From NCBI RefSeq assembly GCF_009827445.1, contig NZ_WTYI01000001.1, forward strand, positions 1,578,381 through 1,642,380: DNA of 64,000 bases, given 5' to 3'. Each line of letters begins with the position of its first letter. The first letter of the stretch is position 1. The stretch is from Qipengyuania aquimaris. GTDB lineage: Bacteria > Pseudomonadota > Alphaproteobacteria > Sphingomonadales > Sphingomonadaceae. A model generated the notes under the pieces. The model was not told where the DNA came from, did not search any database, and saw only the letters and a program-made list of their open reading frames with translations. Below, one piece after another: positions 8,622-18,884 of the stretch. The position numbers were made by a program, and so were the translations under genes.

Positions 8622-10625
8622 TCAGAGGCCGCCGGGACCGCAGTCGTTCTTCAGGAAGTCGAACATCTTGGTGTAGAACTGCTGCTGATGCTCGAACATC
8701 AGGGTGTTCGAAAAGTGGTCGGCGCCCTTTAGAGTGAGGAACTGGGCATTCTGGATGCCAGCCTTCTCAATTGCGTCCTTGTAGTCCTCGTAGTGGAAGT
8801 AAAGCACGCGGGCATCGACATCGCCATGCACCATCAGGATCGGGATGTTGACCTTCGACACTTCCTTAATGGGATTGATGCCGATCATGCCGCGGCGCTG
8901 CGCCCACTCATCGATCGCCTTCGCACCATACGGATTGCGACGCTGCTTGTAGCTCTTCTCCGGATCGGAAACCGCTGCACCAGCAATTACGCACTGATAC
9001 ACGTTCGGCGAACGCGAAGCCGCTACCAGGGCTGAATAGCCGCCATAGGACCAGCCCATGAAGGCCACGCGATCAGGATCTACGAGACCTTTCTCGATGA
9101 GATAGAGTGCACCGTCATCTTTGTCGTCTTGCATGGCCAGACCATGTTCGCCATAGCCTGCATCGAAGTGCTTCTGGCCCCAGCCGGTCGAGATGCGGTT
9201 CTGCGGGCGAAGGACGGCATAGCCGGCATTCACGAGCATCTGGTCCCATTCATCGTAGCCCACGACGTTGTTGACGTGCGGACCGCCGTTGTGACGGACG
9301 ATCAGCGGGTACGGGCCCTCGCCTTTCGGGCGCATGAAGTAGGCGGGGATGGTCAGCTTGCCGTCGCGCGAGGGGTAGCGGATGAACTCGACATCCGCCA
9401 GCTGCTCGGGCTGGATCAGCGGGTTACGGCTGCCGAGCTTGGTCATCGTGCCATTGTTGACGAGCCAATAGGAGCCCGGATCACGCGGACCACGGTTCGA
9501 CACAATCATCGTACCGCCATCGGTCGAACGGCTGGTGATGCTGACCTGGTGCGCATTGGGGATCTGGGCCTCGAGCGCGTCGTAGAGCGCCTTTTCACCT
9601 TCATCGAACCAGATGGTGCGATATTTGTCCCACGGATAGATCGCGCCGACCAAGGTATCGTCGCCCGGCATCGAGCTGGTGCGAATGCCCATGATATCGG
9701 CGGAGTCCGTCGCGGCGAGCTTCTCACCGAACTGGCCGGTGTCGAAGTTGAACTCCCACAGCGCCGCCTTATCTTCGCCGCGGTTGTCGATGACGTAACC
9801 GATGCTCGGGTTAGCGGGGTCAAAGCCGTGAAGGCGCATGAAGCCCGACAGCGTACGATACAGGTTTTCGTGCTCGTCCTGGTCGTAGCGCATGAACTCG
9901 GTCCACGAATTCTCGCCAGGCTTGCGATAGTAAGTGATCGCTTCCTTGGAGGCACGATCATAGCCCACGGTCCAGCGCGGATTACCTTCGTTGTCGAAGC
10001 GAGCGGTCGGGTACTTTTCGCTACCCTTCAGCACCAGCTGCTTCGTGCCCTTGGCAAGGTTCACCTTGTAATAGGAACGCGGACGGAAGGCAGCGTAAGG
10101 ATCGACACCCGAAGTATTGGGAATAGCCGTGCCGGTTTCGACAAGAATGCTGTCCGGTTCATTTGGCAGCACGTTGGCGACGCCGAAATTACCGTCGATC
10201 TTGCTGAACTTGTTGGCCTTCAGGTCGTAAGCGTATCCGGCGTAATCATAGGTGCCCTCTTCGGGCCCGTTCACGCGCGACCGGTTCTGCTGCCACGCCG
10301 ATCCAAAGATGTAACGATCGCTGACCCACTGCGCGCTGATGATTTCCATCGGGTCCGCATTAAGGACGCGATAGGGCTTCGACATGTCCTCGGTCTTGTA
10401 GATCTTCAGGAGGTATTCGCCCTCCTTGCTCTCGACCACATGGACCAGGACGTGCTTGCCGTCTGGAGAAACCTGCACGGCGTTGACGACGTCACGCAGC
10501 GCCCAGACTTCGATCGGAACGCTCGGCATGCCGGTAGTATTCTGCTGGGACGCTGCCGGAGCGGCGACAATCCCGAGTGACGCTGCGGCACCGGCAGCGA
10601 GCAAGGCGGATTTGAAGATTTTCAT
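8622..10625 (-). CDS. Secreted S9 family peptidase (acylaminoacyl/dipeptidyl-peptidase type)
   Basis: A 667-residue serine peptidase of the prolyl-oligopeptidase family. The N-terminus is a signal peptide (MKIFKSALLAAGAAASLG, cleavage near APAASQQ), so it works in the periplasm or outside the cell. Residues about 35-400 form the beta-propeller part that limits access to small peptides. The C-terminal alpha/beta hydrolase domain has the nucleophile Ser at about 526 in GWSYGGYS, Asp at about 604 in HGDVDARV and His at about 637 in GADHFS, so all three catalytic residues are present. It lies 107 bases downstream of a TonB-dependent receptor on the same strand, separated by a terminator, and probably digests peptides that such receptors take up. 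Confidence 0.93.
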   Translation of the reverse strand: MKIFKSALLAAGAAASLGIVAAPAASQQNTTGMPSVPIEVWALRDVVNAVQVSPDGKHVLVHVVESKEGEYLLKIYKTEDMSKPYRVLNADPMEIISAQWVSDRYIFGSAWQQNRSRVNGPEEGTYDYAGYAYDLKANKFSKIDGNFGVANVLPNEPDSILVETGTAIPNTSGVDPYAAFRPRSYYKVNLAKGTKQLVLKGSEKYPTARFDNEGNPRWTVGYDRASKEAITYYRKPGENSWTEFMRYDQDEHENLYRTLSGFMRLHGFDPANPSIGYVIDNRGEDKAALWEFNFDTGQFGEKLAATDSADIMGIRTSSMPGDDTLVGAIYPWDKYRTIWFDEGEKALYDALEAQIPNAHQVSITSRSTDGGTMIVSNRGPRDPGSYWLVNNGTMTKLGSRNPLIQPEQLADVEFIRYPSRDGKLTIPAYFMRPKGEGPYPLIVRHNGGPHVNNVVGYDEWDQMLVNAGYAVLRPQNRISTGWGQKHFDAGYGEHGLAMQDDKDDGALYLIEKGLVDPDRVAFMGWSYGGYSALVAASRSPNVYQCVIAGAAVSDPEKSYKQRRNPYGAKAIDEWAQRRGMIGINPIKEVSKVNIPILMVHGDVDARVLYFHYEDYKDAIEKAGIQNAQFLTLKGADHFSNTLMFEHQQQFYTKMFDFLKNDCGPGGL

Positions 10626-10667
10626 GAAGCGACTCTCACAAGATATTCAAAAGGTAGGCCCTTAATA

Positions 10668-10707
10668 GCAAAGGGCGGCCCCATGTGAAAACACGGAACC
10701 GCCCCTT
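10668..10707 (-). terminator. Probable terminator between TonB-dependent receptor and S9 peptidase
   Basis: On the minus strand a 14-base stem (GGGCGGTTCCGTGT against ACATGGGGCCGCCC, with several G-U pairs) and loop TTTC are followed by TTTGCT. It lies just after the receptor stop at 10733 and suggests that the peptidase is at least partly transcribed on its own. Confidence 0.7.
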
Positions 10708-10732
10708 TCTATACTAACTCAGATGAACCGAG

Positions 10733-13700
10733 TTAGAACTGGTAGTTGACCGTTGCGAAGAATTCGCGACCGTCCAGGTTGTAACCACCACCGAGCGGAA
10801 CGTTCGAGATCGAGAGGATCTCGTTGCCGTCCACGAGCGGGGGATCACGATCGAACAGGTTGGTCACACCGAGGCGGATCGACCAGTTCTCTGCACGGTA
10901 GCGGATCGAAGCCGCGTGCTCGAAATAGTCGTCCGCATATCCGATGTCGCGGCAGAAGATGCCGTCGGCAGGGATGGTGTCGGGACCCGTTCCATCGGGG
11001 CCAGCCGAACCGAAGCCGGTGCAGGTGTTACCCACGAAGCCGGTGTCTTCACCATCGGGTCCGAAACCGAATGCATCGGCGAACGGATCGATACCGTCGA
11101 CGTCCTGCTCCTGCTCGCCGACCCAGCGGGTCTGCCAGGTGAATGCCCACTTGTCGATTTCAGCGGTGAACGTTGCACGGCCGGTCCAGCTCGGGAAGAA
11201 GAACTCGCCTTCGAAGCGCGAGATCGTTTCCACACCGAACGGATCGACGAACGAGTTCGAACGCTCGACCAGGTGGTTTGCACGAAGGTCGAGACCAAGA
11301 TCGACGAGGGTGCCGAACAGTCCGACTTCCTTGCCGAAGTTGGCGTTGAAATCGAAACCACGCACGCTGTCTGCATCGAGGTTGATGAACTCCAGTGCAG
11401 CGTCGCTGATCAGGCCGAAGTTGGTCGGAGCCGGATCGATGAACAGCTGGTCACAGAACTGGCTGCGGACGCCGTCCTGGCGAGCGTAGCAGTCGTTGAC
11501 CGAGAACTGCAGACCCGGACGAATGACCGAATCCTTCACCTTGATGTCGTAGTACGAAGTCGAGAGCGAGACGTCCCAACCGTCACCGAAGGTTTCTTCG
11601 AATGCGAAACCTGCAGTGATCGAACGCGACGTTTCCGGATCAAGGTCAAGCGAGCCACTGGTCGAAATTTCAACCGAGTTCGACTGGAACACGCGAGGCG
11701 TGTCTGGGTCGCTGTTGTCGATACCTACAGTCGTCGGATCACGACCTTCGCGCTCGCAGTTGGCAAAGATTGCCGGGTCGCGATTGTCGCGCGATGCGTC
11801 GTAAGCACCATTGACGAAGGCCTCGGTCGGGACCGCACAGGGATCGAAGACGCCAAGGAAGCCGGTCTGCCCGCGCAGGAAGTTCTCACGCAGGTTCGGA
11901 GCGCGGAACGACGTACCGTAGCTGAAGCGCAGCAGCAGTGGCGAAATCGGACGCCAGCCACCCTTGATCGAGAAGGTTCCGGCCGTACCGTAGAACTCTT
12001 CATCGGTAATACGACCAGAGACGTTGACCGTCAGTTCCTGAACGAACGGCTTGTTGGCGATCAGCGGAAGATCGATTTCAGCAAACGCCTCGCGGATCCA
12101 CTTGCTGCCGACGGCACCAAGGTCCGAGATGATGTTGAACTGAAGACCGTTAGCCGCAACGAAGTTCGGCTGCGAGTCGATCGAGTCTTCACGCCATTCG
12201 ACGCCGATAACGGCACCGACCGGACCAGCCGGCAGTTCGAAGAGGTCGCCGGTTGCGAAAGCCGAGAACAGCTTCTGTTCGTAGACCGTGCGGAACGAAC
12301 GATCGTCAAACAGATAGGCTTCTTCTTCCGGCGTCAGGGTTGCACGGAACTGACCGATGATATCGTCGCGGAACGGATTGAACGCAATACAACCGTCGAA
12401 CAGGCCAGGTGCGGCGAGTTCGGGGTTTGCGAGTTCTTCCGGCCCGGCACAAGGCGTCACCGGCGCATCGTAGCCAAACACCGACTGCACGAGCGGATCG
12501 GCGGCAAACCGAACACTGGGATCGTAGTCGTCGGCGATACCGTCGTTGTTGAAGTCGACGATGCCGTCGCCGTTGAAGTCACGCGTCGGGTCGATACCGA
12601 GCGACAGAGCGTACTTGTCTTCACGCAGACCGCGCGCCGAAGTCGTACCATCCGAACGCGTATAAACGCCGGTGACTTCGAAGCTCCAGCTCGGCGAGAT
12701 GAACGGCAGGTCGCCGCGCACACCGATCACACCGCGATACTGCTCAAGGTTCGACTTGAAGTTGTCGCGGTCACCGATGAGCGAGAAGCGCGGCAGCACG
12801 GGCATGCCGATATTGAAGCCCGGGCTGAAGCCGTTGTTGAACACGAAGGATTCGTCGAAGCAGCTGACGCCGTTCGGCTGGTTCGGGTTACACGGGTTGA
12901 ACGGGTTGTTGTCCGGAACAACTGCAACCGCCTGAGTGAGGCGCGAATCTTCCGAACGCACTTCCGAACGCGAGTACAGGAACTCGAAGAACGGCGTGAT
13001 ATTGGCTTCGCCCGGAAGGATGTATTCACCGTAGGCGAGCGCATTGTAACGCTTTTCCTTCGGGATGAAGACGCCCTGCGGGAATGCACCGTTGGTGCTG
13101 TAGTCGGCGAAGCGAATGTCCTGAATGCCGTCACCGTCGAGATCGACGGGATCGCCATTGAAGAAGGTCGATTCCGTGTAGCCCGGAACGGTCGTGTTGC
13201 CCGGCGGATCATAATAGATAACGCCAAACCGACCGAAGTCCGTGATTAGCGAGCGCCCGAGGCCTTGGCCACGGCGCTTACAAGCTTCCGGTGCCTGGGT
13301 GATGGTGCCGTCCGACGCAAGCTCTGCATCGATCTGGTCGAGCAGGCCGACAGTGCGGATCGAGCCATCGCTACCGAGTTCGTAGTGGGTTTCACAACCG
13401 GCGAGGAAATCGCGGTCCTTGAACCGAATTTCGTCACGGTAGTTGTATTCCGCACCGAAGCCGATGAAGCCGCGGTCGAAGTTGATGCCGTAAGCAGCGC
13501 TTACGTTGTAGTCGTTACCGCCGCCCTGTTCGTTCAGGTTGCCGCTGGCGAACAGTTCGAGGCCGTCGAAGTCCTTGCGCAGGATGACGTTAACAACGCC
13601 GGCGACAGCGTCAGAACCGTAGACCGACGAAGCGCCGTCGAGCAGCAGGTCGGTACGGTCGACCAGTGCCGAAGGCAGAAGGTTGGTCGACGGCGCGCTC

Positions 13701-14230
13701 GGAGCACCGGAAACACCGGCAGGCGCGAGACGGCGACCGTTCAGCAGCAGCAGCGTACGGTTTGCGCCGAGGCCGCGAAGGTCGACGGTCTGCTGACCCG
13801 GGCCGTTGTCGAGAACGAAGCCCTGGAAGGTAGCGTCGATCTGCTGGCCGGTTGCGGCTTCGTCGCGCTGAAGGATCTGCGAAGGATCGAACAGGCCGGC
13901 ATCGCGCGTGCTTTCCGCGGTGATGACCTGAAGCGGCGAGATCGAGCTGTAGGTGTCGCGCTTGATGCGCGAACCGGTAACGACGATCGCACCGGGAGTG
14001 CTCTGTCCGGTCGCGCCAGTGTCGGTCACATCGACTACGTCCTGTGCGTTCGGATCGTTATTGGCAACGCCGTCAACGCCATCCGACTGAATGACGCATT
14101 CGCCTGCCACTTCTTCCTGACCTTCGGGGCATTCTGCGTCCTGCGCATATGCCTGGCTTCCGGCCGTCAGCGCGAGCGCCGACGCCGAGAAGGCGAGCCC
14201 CCGGATTGTTTTTGTGTGAATTTTTCGCAT
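10733..14230 (-). CDS. TonB-dependent receptor, very large, with calcium-loop-like inserts
   Basis: A 1165-residue outer-membrane receptor. The start MRKIHTKTIRGLAFS gives a signal peptide cleaved near QAYAQ. After an acidic linker a TonB-box-like segment GAIVVTGSRIKRD appears near residue 80, then a plug domain with VDLRGLGANRTLLLLNGRR and GSDAVAGVVNVILRK. The barrel ends FFATVNYQF. Two surface inserts contain Asp-rich DxDGDGxxD-type loops (around residues 361 and 550-570) like those of thrombospondin type 3 or dockerin repeats, which bind calcium. The sequence differs clearly from the receptor at 5031, so this is not a recent duplicate. Substrate unknown; the adjacent S9 peptidase hints at peptides. 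Confidence 0.93.
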   Translation of the reverse strand: MRKIHTKTIRGLAFSASALALTAGSQAYAQDAECPEGQEEVAGECVIQSDGVDGVANNDPNAQDVVDVTDTGATGQSTPGAIVVTGSRIKRDTYSSISPLQVITAESTRDAGLFDPSQILQRDEAATGQQIDATFQGFVLDNGPGQQTVDLRGLGANRTLLLLNGRRLAPAGVSGAPSAPSTNLLPSALVDRTDLLLDGASSVYGSDAVAGVVNVILRKDFDGLELFASGNLNEQGGGNDYNVSAAYGINFDRGFIGFGAEYNYRDEIRFKDRDFLAGCETHYELGSDGSIRTVGLLDQIDAELASDGTITQAPEACKRRGQGLGRSLITDFGRFGVIYYDPPGNTTVPGYTESTFFNGDPVDLDGDGIQDIRFADYSTNGAFPQGVFIPKEKRYNALAYGEYILPGEANITPFFEFLYSRSEVRSEDSRLTQAVAVVPDNNPFNPCNPNQPNGVSCFDESFVFNNGFSPGFNIGMPVLPRFSLIGDRDNFKSNLEQYRGVIGVRGDLPFISPSWSFEVTGVYTRSDGTTSARGLREDKYALSLGIDPTRDFNGDGIVDFNNDGIADDYDPSVRFAADPLVQSVFGYDAPVTPCAGPEELANPELAAPGLFDGCIAFNPFRDDIIGQFRATLTPEEEAYLFDDRSFRTVYEQKLFSAFATGDLFELPAGPVGAVIGVEWREDSIDSQPNFVAANGLQFNIISDLGAVGSKWIREAFAEIDLPLIANKPFVQELTVNVSGRITDEEFYGTAGTFSIKGGWRPISPLLLRFSYGTSFRAPNLRENFLRGQTGFLGVFDPCAVPTEAFVNGAYDASRDNRDPAIFANCEREGRDPTTVGIDNSDPDTPRVFQSNSVEISTSGSLDLDPETSRSITAGFAFEETFGDGWDVSLSTSYYDIKVKDSVIRPGLQFSVNDCYARQDGVRSQFCDQLFIDPAPTNFGLISDAALEFINLDADSVRGFDFNANFGKEVGLFGTLVDLGLDLRANHLVERSNSFVDPFGVETISRFEGEFFFPSWTGRATFTAEIDKWAFTWQTRWVGEQEQDVDGIDPFADAFGFGPDGEDTGFVGNTCTGFGSAGPDGTGPDTIPADGIFCRDIGYADDYFEHAASIRYRAENWSIRLGVTNLFDRDPPLVDGNEILSISNVPLGGGYNLDGREFFATVNYQF

Positions 14231-14602
14231 TGATTACTCCAGTCGCGACAACTGGAACTGCGTCTCCCATCCGGACGACGAAAAGGACGCACCCCTAGCG
14301 GCATCCGTTTCGCTCGAATTGTCCGGGTGGATCGACCCCCAGTCCCAACACACGGGTTTCTGCGGGATTAACGATGCAGTGTCAAAGCACTGGGGCGCTT
14401 TAGAATCTCTTGTTGCGCAAATCCCACACATTTGCCGATTGAGCGCAAAACTGTGAAATAATCAGTCGCGGCAAAGGTGAAGGCGAAGAATTTTGTTTCG
14501 CCTGCAATCCTATCCAGCGCTTTACACGTTTGAACGACAAGCGAATCACCAGCCCCAACGCGAGGAGAGGCGGGCCATTCTGACCCGCCCCAGATTGGAT
14601 CG
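14231..14602. other. Leader of the large TonB-dependent receptor and clpB 3' flank
   Basis: This 372-base gap contains no gene that I can support. Read on the minus strand it holds the receptor's long untranslated leader. An exact inverted repeat (GCAAAT and ATTTGC, 7-base centre) lies at 14417-14435, inside the most A/T-rich part, where the promoter is likely. Near the clpB end, GGCGGG and CCCGCC around 14570-14590 can form a hairpin, but without a T-run, so it is only a weak terminator candidate. Confidence 0.4.
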
Positions 14603-17179
14603 TCAGCTTACCTGCATTTCCAGTGAGCCATCGCCTTCGTCGATCTTGACGGTCGACCCGTCCGGCACTTTGCCCGACAGGATCATATCGGCCAGCGGGT
14701 CCTGGACATAGCGCTGGACGGCGCGCTTGAGCGGCCGCGCACCGTAGACAGGATCATAGCCCACACGGCCGAGCCACTTCTTCGCCGCTTCGGTCAGGTC
14801 CAGCACGATCTTGCGATCCTTCAGCAGCTTCTGCACGCGTGCGACCTGGATATCGACGATCGGCGCCATGTGTTCCTGCGCGAGGCGATGGAACAGGATG
14901 ATCTCGTCAAGGCGGTTGAGGAACTCGGGGCGGAAGTGTCCACGCACCACATCCATGACCTGCGGCTCGACATCCTCGACCTTCTGATCGTCGTCCATGT
15001 TGGCAAGGTACTGGCTACCCAGGTTGGAGGTCAGGATGATCAGCGTGTTGCTGAAATCCACGACCCTGCCCTGCCCGTCGGTCAGGCGTCCGTCATCGAG
15101 CACTTGGAGCAGCACGTTGAATACGTCGCTGTGCGCCTTCTCGACCTCGTCGAACAGCACGACCTGGTATGGCCTGCGCCGCACGGCTTCGGTCAGGACG
15201 CCGCCTTCCTCGTATCCGACGTAGCCCGGAGGCGCACCGATCAGGCGAGCGACCGCGTGCTTTTCCATGAACTCGCTCATGTCGATGCGGACCATCGCCT
15301 GATCGTCATCGAACAGGAAACCGGCAAGCGCCTTGGTGAGCTCGGTCTTGCCGACGCCGGTCGGGCCAAGGAAAAGGAAGCTGCCGAGCGGACGGCCCGG
15401 ATCCTGTAGGCCAGCGCGCGCACGGCGGACGGCCTTCGACACCGCGTCGATGGCCTGCGACTGGCCGATCACCCTCTTCGACAGGATATTCTCCATGTCG
15501 AGCAGCTTCTCGCGCTCGCCTTCCATCATCTTGTCGACCGGAATGCCGGTCCAGCGGCTCACGACGCCCGCGATGTCGTCTTCGGTCACTTCTTCCTTGA
15601 GCAGCGCATTGTCCGTGTGGCCACTCGCTTCCTCGAGACGCTTTTCGAGCTCGGGGATCTTGCCATATTGCAGCTCGCCCGCCTTCTGCAGGTCGCCGGC
15701 GCGCTGGGCCTGCTCCAGTTCGATCCGCGCCTGGTCAAGCTCTTCCTTGACCCGCGCTTCGGCGTGGATCTTGTCGCGCTCGTTCTGCCAGCGGGTGGTC
15801 AGTTCGGAGGACTGCTGTTCGAGCTCGGACAATTCCTTGCGCAAGGCTTCGAGGCGGTCCTTCGACGCGCTGTCGGTTTCCTTTTGCAGGGCCTGCTCTT
15901 CGATACGCAGCTGGATTATCCGGCGGTCGAGGCCTTCGATTTCCTCCGGCTTGCTCTCCACCTCCATGCGGATGCGCGAGGCGGCCTCGTCCATGAGGTC
16001 GATAGCCTTGTCCGGCAGGAAGCGGTTCTGGATATAACGGTTCGACAGCTGCGCCGCGGCGACGATTGCGCCATCGGTGATGCGCACGCCGTGATGCAGC
16101 TCGTACTTATCCTTGATGCCGCGCAGGATCGAGATCGTATCCTCGACGCTCGGCTCGTCGATGAAGACGGGCTGGAAACGCCGCTGCAGCGCCGGGTCTT
16201 TCTCGACATATTTCTGGTATTCGTCGAGCGTGGTCGCACCGATGCAGTGGAGTTCGCCGCGCGAGAGGGCGGGCTTGAGCAAATTGCCTGCATCCATGCT
16301 GCCTTCGGACGCACCGGCGCCGATTAGCGTGTGCATCTCGTCGATGAACAGGATGATCTGGCCTTCGGCGCCCTTCACCTCGTCCAGCACAGCCTTGAGG
16401 CGTTCCTCGAACTCACCGCGATATTTCGCGCCCGCGATCAGCGCGCCCATGTCGAGCGACATGAGCGTGCGGCCCTTCAGGCTGTCGGGCACGTCGCCAT
16501 TGGCGATACGCAGCGCAAGGCCCTCGGCAATCGCAGTCTTGCCGGTCCCGGGTTCGCCGATAAGCGCAGGATTGTTCTTGGTGCGGCGGGCAAGGATCTG
16601 GACCGTGCGGCGGATTTCCTCGTCACGGCCGATTACGGGATCGAGCTTGCCGTCGCGCGCCGCCTGCGTGAGGTCGCGCGCGTACTTCTTCATTGCATCG
16701 TAGCTCTCTTCCGCGCCCGCACTGTCGGCGGTGCGGCCACCGGTAACTTCCTGGATCGCCGCTTCGAGCGACTTGGCGTCGATACCCGCCGACTTGAGCG
16801 CCTTGCCGGCATCGTTGTCCGCCAGCGCGAGCGCCTGCAGCAGGCGCTGCACGGGCACGAAGCTGTCTCCGGCCTTCTCTGCCAGCTGTTCTGCCTGGTC
16901 GAGTGCACGCACGGCATGGTTGTCGAGGCCGGGCGTCTGCTGCGCACCGCCGCCGGACACGGCCGGGATCTTGCCCAGTGCCGTATCGATTTCGGTAATC
17001 GCCACGCCCGGATTGCCGCCTGCACGCTGGATCAGCTGCGCGGCCATGCCCTCATTATCTTCGAGCAGGGCTTTCAGGATATGCGCCGACGTAATGCGCT
17101 GGTGGTTCATGCGAATGGCGACCGTCTGCGCGCTCTGCAGGAAGCCCTTGGCGCGATCGGTGAATTTCTCGAGATTCAT
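14603..17179 (-). CDS. clpB: ATP-dependent disaggregase ClpB
   Basis: An 858-residue ring ATPase that, with DnaK, pulls proteins out of aggregates in the cytoplasm. Domains in order are the N-domain (1-145), AAA+ 1 with Walker [14 protein letters not shown] near residue 205, the long coiled-coil M domain (about 410-525, rich in Glu, Arg and Leu) that distinguishes ClpB from ClpA, and AAA+ 2 with Walker [15 protein letters not shown] near residue 607. Length matches the family. The start is a single obvious ATG preceded by GAGGGA. A heat-shock type promoter lies 31-58 bases upstream, so RpoH control is likely; rpoH itself is at 60136. Confidence 0.98.
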   Translation of the reverse strand: MNLEKFTDRAKGFLQSAQTVAIRMNHQRITSAHILKALLEDNEGMAAQLIQRAGGNPGVAITEIDTALGKIPAVSGGGAQQTPGLDNHAVRALDQAEQLAEKAGDSFVPVQRLLQALALADNDAGKALKSAGIDAKSLEAAIQEVTGGRTADSAGAEESYDAMKKYARDLTQAARDGKLDPVIGRDEEIRRTVQILARRTKNNPALIGEPGTGKTAIAEGLALRIANGDVPDSLKGRTLMSLDMGALIAGAKYRGEFEERLKAVLDEVKGAEGQIILFIDEMHTLIGAGASEGSMDAGNLLKPALSRGELHCIGATTLDEYQKYVEKDPALQRRFQPVFIDEPSVEDTISILRGIKDKYELHHGVRITDGAIVAAAQLSNRYIQNRFLPDKAIDLMDEAASRIRMEVESKPEEIEGLDRRIIQLRIEEQALQKETDSASKDRLEALRKELSELEQQSSELTTRWQNERDKIHAEARVKEELDQARIELEQAQRAGDLQKAGELQYGKIPELEKRLEEASGHTDNALLKEEVTEDDIAGVVSRWTGIPVDKMMEGEREKLLDMENILSKRVIGQSQAIDAVSKAVRRARAGLQDPGRPLGSFLFLGPTGVGKTELTKALAGFLFDDDQAMVRIDMSEFMEKHAVARLIGAPPGYVGYEEGGVLTEAVRRRPYQVVLFDEVEKAHSDVFNVLLQVLDDGRLTDGQGRVVDFSNTLIILTSNLGSQYLANMDDDQKVEDVEPQVMDVVRGHFRPEFLNRLDEIILFHRLAQEHMAPIVDIQVARVQKLLKDRKIVLDLTEAAKKWLGRVGYDPVYGARPLKRAVQRYVQDPLADMILSGKVPDGSTVKIDEGDGSLEMQVS

Positions 17180-17209
17180 GCTGGTCCCTCAAAAAGAATT
17201 GCCGCCCGG

Positions 17210-17237
17210 ATATGGTGTTGCCAATTTGCAACACAAG
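17210..17237 (-). promoter_or_regulatory. Candidate RpoH (sigma-32) promoter of clpB
   Basis: On the minus strand CTTG and CCATAT are separated by 18 bases, close to the alphaproteobacterial heat-shock pattern CTTG-N17/18-CYTATNT. The spacer is itself an exact inverted repeat: TGTTGC, a 6-base centre, then GCAACA (17216-17233). The end of the -10 box is 30 bases before the clpB start. Confidence 0.7.
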
Positions 17238-17316
17238 CCCTACCCCGCAAAAATATGCGAGGTGTGTTAGTCGAATATAGGGGTGCCTGCGCGCTTGGCG
17301 AGGGGCAAGGCGAAAT

Positions 17317-18765
17317 TTATTCCGCAGGGAGCCCTTCGAGGCCCGGCACCATGACCGTGCGGCCACCGCCGAAATCCTCGCGCACCACGATCAGGCCCTG
17401 CCGTTCGAGGTGGTCCAGCAGGCGGCGGATGCGTCCGGGCGAGCTGGTGCCGTAGGCGCGGGCCAGCTCGTCCTCGTCGACCTGCGTTTCGCCCGCATGG
17501 GCCGCCTTGGCGATCACCAGGAAAGGTCCGAGCAGGTCCTCGTCCACGGCGCTCGCGAGGTGCATGATTTGCGCCTGCAAATCCTCACCCAGATCGGCAA
17601 GGCCTGCACCTGCGATAGCAAAGCGGCGGCGGAAGGCGTGCATGTCCGGCATCGGCCCGATCAGCCGTTCGCGGCGGCAACGGGTGAGGAAGGTCTGGTA
17701 TTGCGCGCTGGCCGACTGGAAGGCGATGCCCTCTTCGCCCGCAAGCTCGCCAATCAATTCCTCGATCCGCCGCGCGACGGCAGAGGTATCGGGCTTCTCC
17801 GCCGGCGCTTCGACCTGCCGCTCCTCGGCATGGGCGATGCTGTCCTCCATTTCCTCCATGCGCGGAGCAGGTGGAGGGGCCGGAGGCGGCGTCGGCGTTG
17901 CGACATCGCTGGCAAGATCGCGGGTCAGCAGGTCGGCCATGTCTTCGGGCGCGGTATCGGGCAGCGCCATCAGCCCTTCGCTGCGCGCTTGGTGGCCGGT
18001 CTTTACCGGGCCGATCTTGCAGGCGACCGGCAGCCGCGTGATCGCAGGCCCGAGGGCGAGGAAATGCCCGCGATCCAGCTCGCGGATACGTTCCGCCTGC
18101 CGGCGCTCCATGCCTAGCAGGTCGGCCGCGCGCACCATGTCGATGTCGAGGAAGGTGCGGCCCATAAGAAAGTTCGACGCTTCTGCCGCGACATTCTTGG
18201 CCAGTTTCGCCAGACGCTGGGTGGCCACGATGCCGGCCAGCCCGCGCTTGCGCCCGCGGCACATCAGGTTCGTCATCGCCGACAGAGTCATGCGGCGCGT
18301 GTCTTCCGCCATTTCGCCCGCTGCGGCAGGCGCGAACATCTGCGCTTCGTCCACCACGACCAGCGCGGGATACCAATGCTCGCGCGGGGCATCGAACAGG
18401 GCGGTGAGGAACTGCGCGGCGCAGCGGATCTGCTGTTCGACCTCCAAGCCGTCCAGGTCGAGTACCACGCTGGCACGGTGTTCGCGAATGCGACGGGCCA
18501 GCGCTTCTATCTCCGGCGGGGAATAGGCCGCCCCGTCGATCACCACATGGCCGAATTCTTCCGCAAGCGAGGGAAAGTCGCCTTCCGGATCGATCACCAC
18601 CTGCTGCACCATCCCGGCGCTTTCTTCGAGCAGGCGGCGCAAAAGGTGCGACTTTCCGCTGCCCGAATTGCCCTGAACGAGCAGGCGGGTCGCGAGAAGC
18701 TCCTCGATATCGAACTCGACCGGCTTGCCGGACGTTTCATGGCCGATGGTGATCTTGGCAGTCAC
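17317..18765 (-). CDS. HerA-like ATPase (DUF87), first copy
   Basis: A protein of about 482 residues of the HerA/FtsK-like superfamily, hexameric DNA-pumping ATPases. Walker A is LVQGNSGSGKSHLLRR and Walker B is ALVVVDEAQMF, followed by the sensor-like GIVATQRLAKL. The N-terminal beta segment ITIGHETSGKPVEF is HerA-like. The C-terminal third carries an acidic Pro-rich linker and a helical region that could be a winged helix (SPGRIRRLLDHLERQGLIVV). A GTG at 18765 fits the family start; the frame stays open to 18849. No nuclease partner (NurA) is adjacent. It is divergent from the acylase gene. Role in DNA repair or processing is inferred from the family. Confidence 0.8.
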   Translation of the reverse strand: MTAKITIGHETSGKPVEFDIEELLATRLLVQGNSGSGKSHLLRRLLEESAGMVQQVVIDPEGDFPSLAEEFGHVVIDGAAYSPPEIEALARRIREHRASVVLDLDGLEVEQQIRCAAQFLTALFDAPREHWYPALVVVDEAQMFAPAAAGEMAEDTRRMTLSAMTNLMCRGRKRGLAGIVATQRLAKLAKNVAAEASNFLMGRTFLDIDMVRAADLLGMERRQAERIRELDRGHFLALGPAITRLPVACKIGPVKTGHQARSEGLMALPDTAPEDMADLLTRDLASDVATPTPPPAPPPAPRMEEMEDSIAHAEERQVEAPAEKPDTSAVARRIEELIGELAGEEGIAFQSASAQYQTFLTRCRRERLIGPMPDMHAFRRRFAIAGAGLADLGEDLQAQIMHLASAVDEDLLGPFLVIAKAAHAGETQVDEDELARAYGTSSPGRIRRLLDHLERQGLIVVREDFGGGRTVMVPGLEGLPAE

Positions 18766-18884
18766 ACGCACATGGCTAGACAGCCGAATCCCCAAAGCGG
18801 AATAGGCCGCGACAGGTTTTGCCCAGACCGATTGCACCGCTCGTCGCACGACGCTAGATCGGTTGCGAGAGAGGACTGGATTTC

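Noticed and set aside
10916-13249. A 777-codon open frame antisense to the large TonB-dependent receptor
   Set aside because: Typical by-product of high-GC codon usage; composition is rich in Arg, Val and Glu without domains, while the other strand encodes a complete receptor.
5031-14230. Recent duplication of the two TonB-dependent receptor genes
   Set aside because: They share only family motifs; signal peptides, inserts and C-termini differ throughout.
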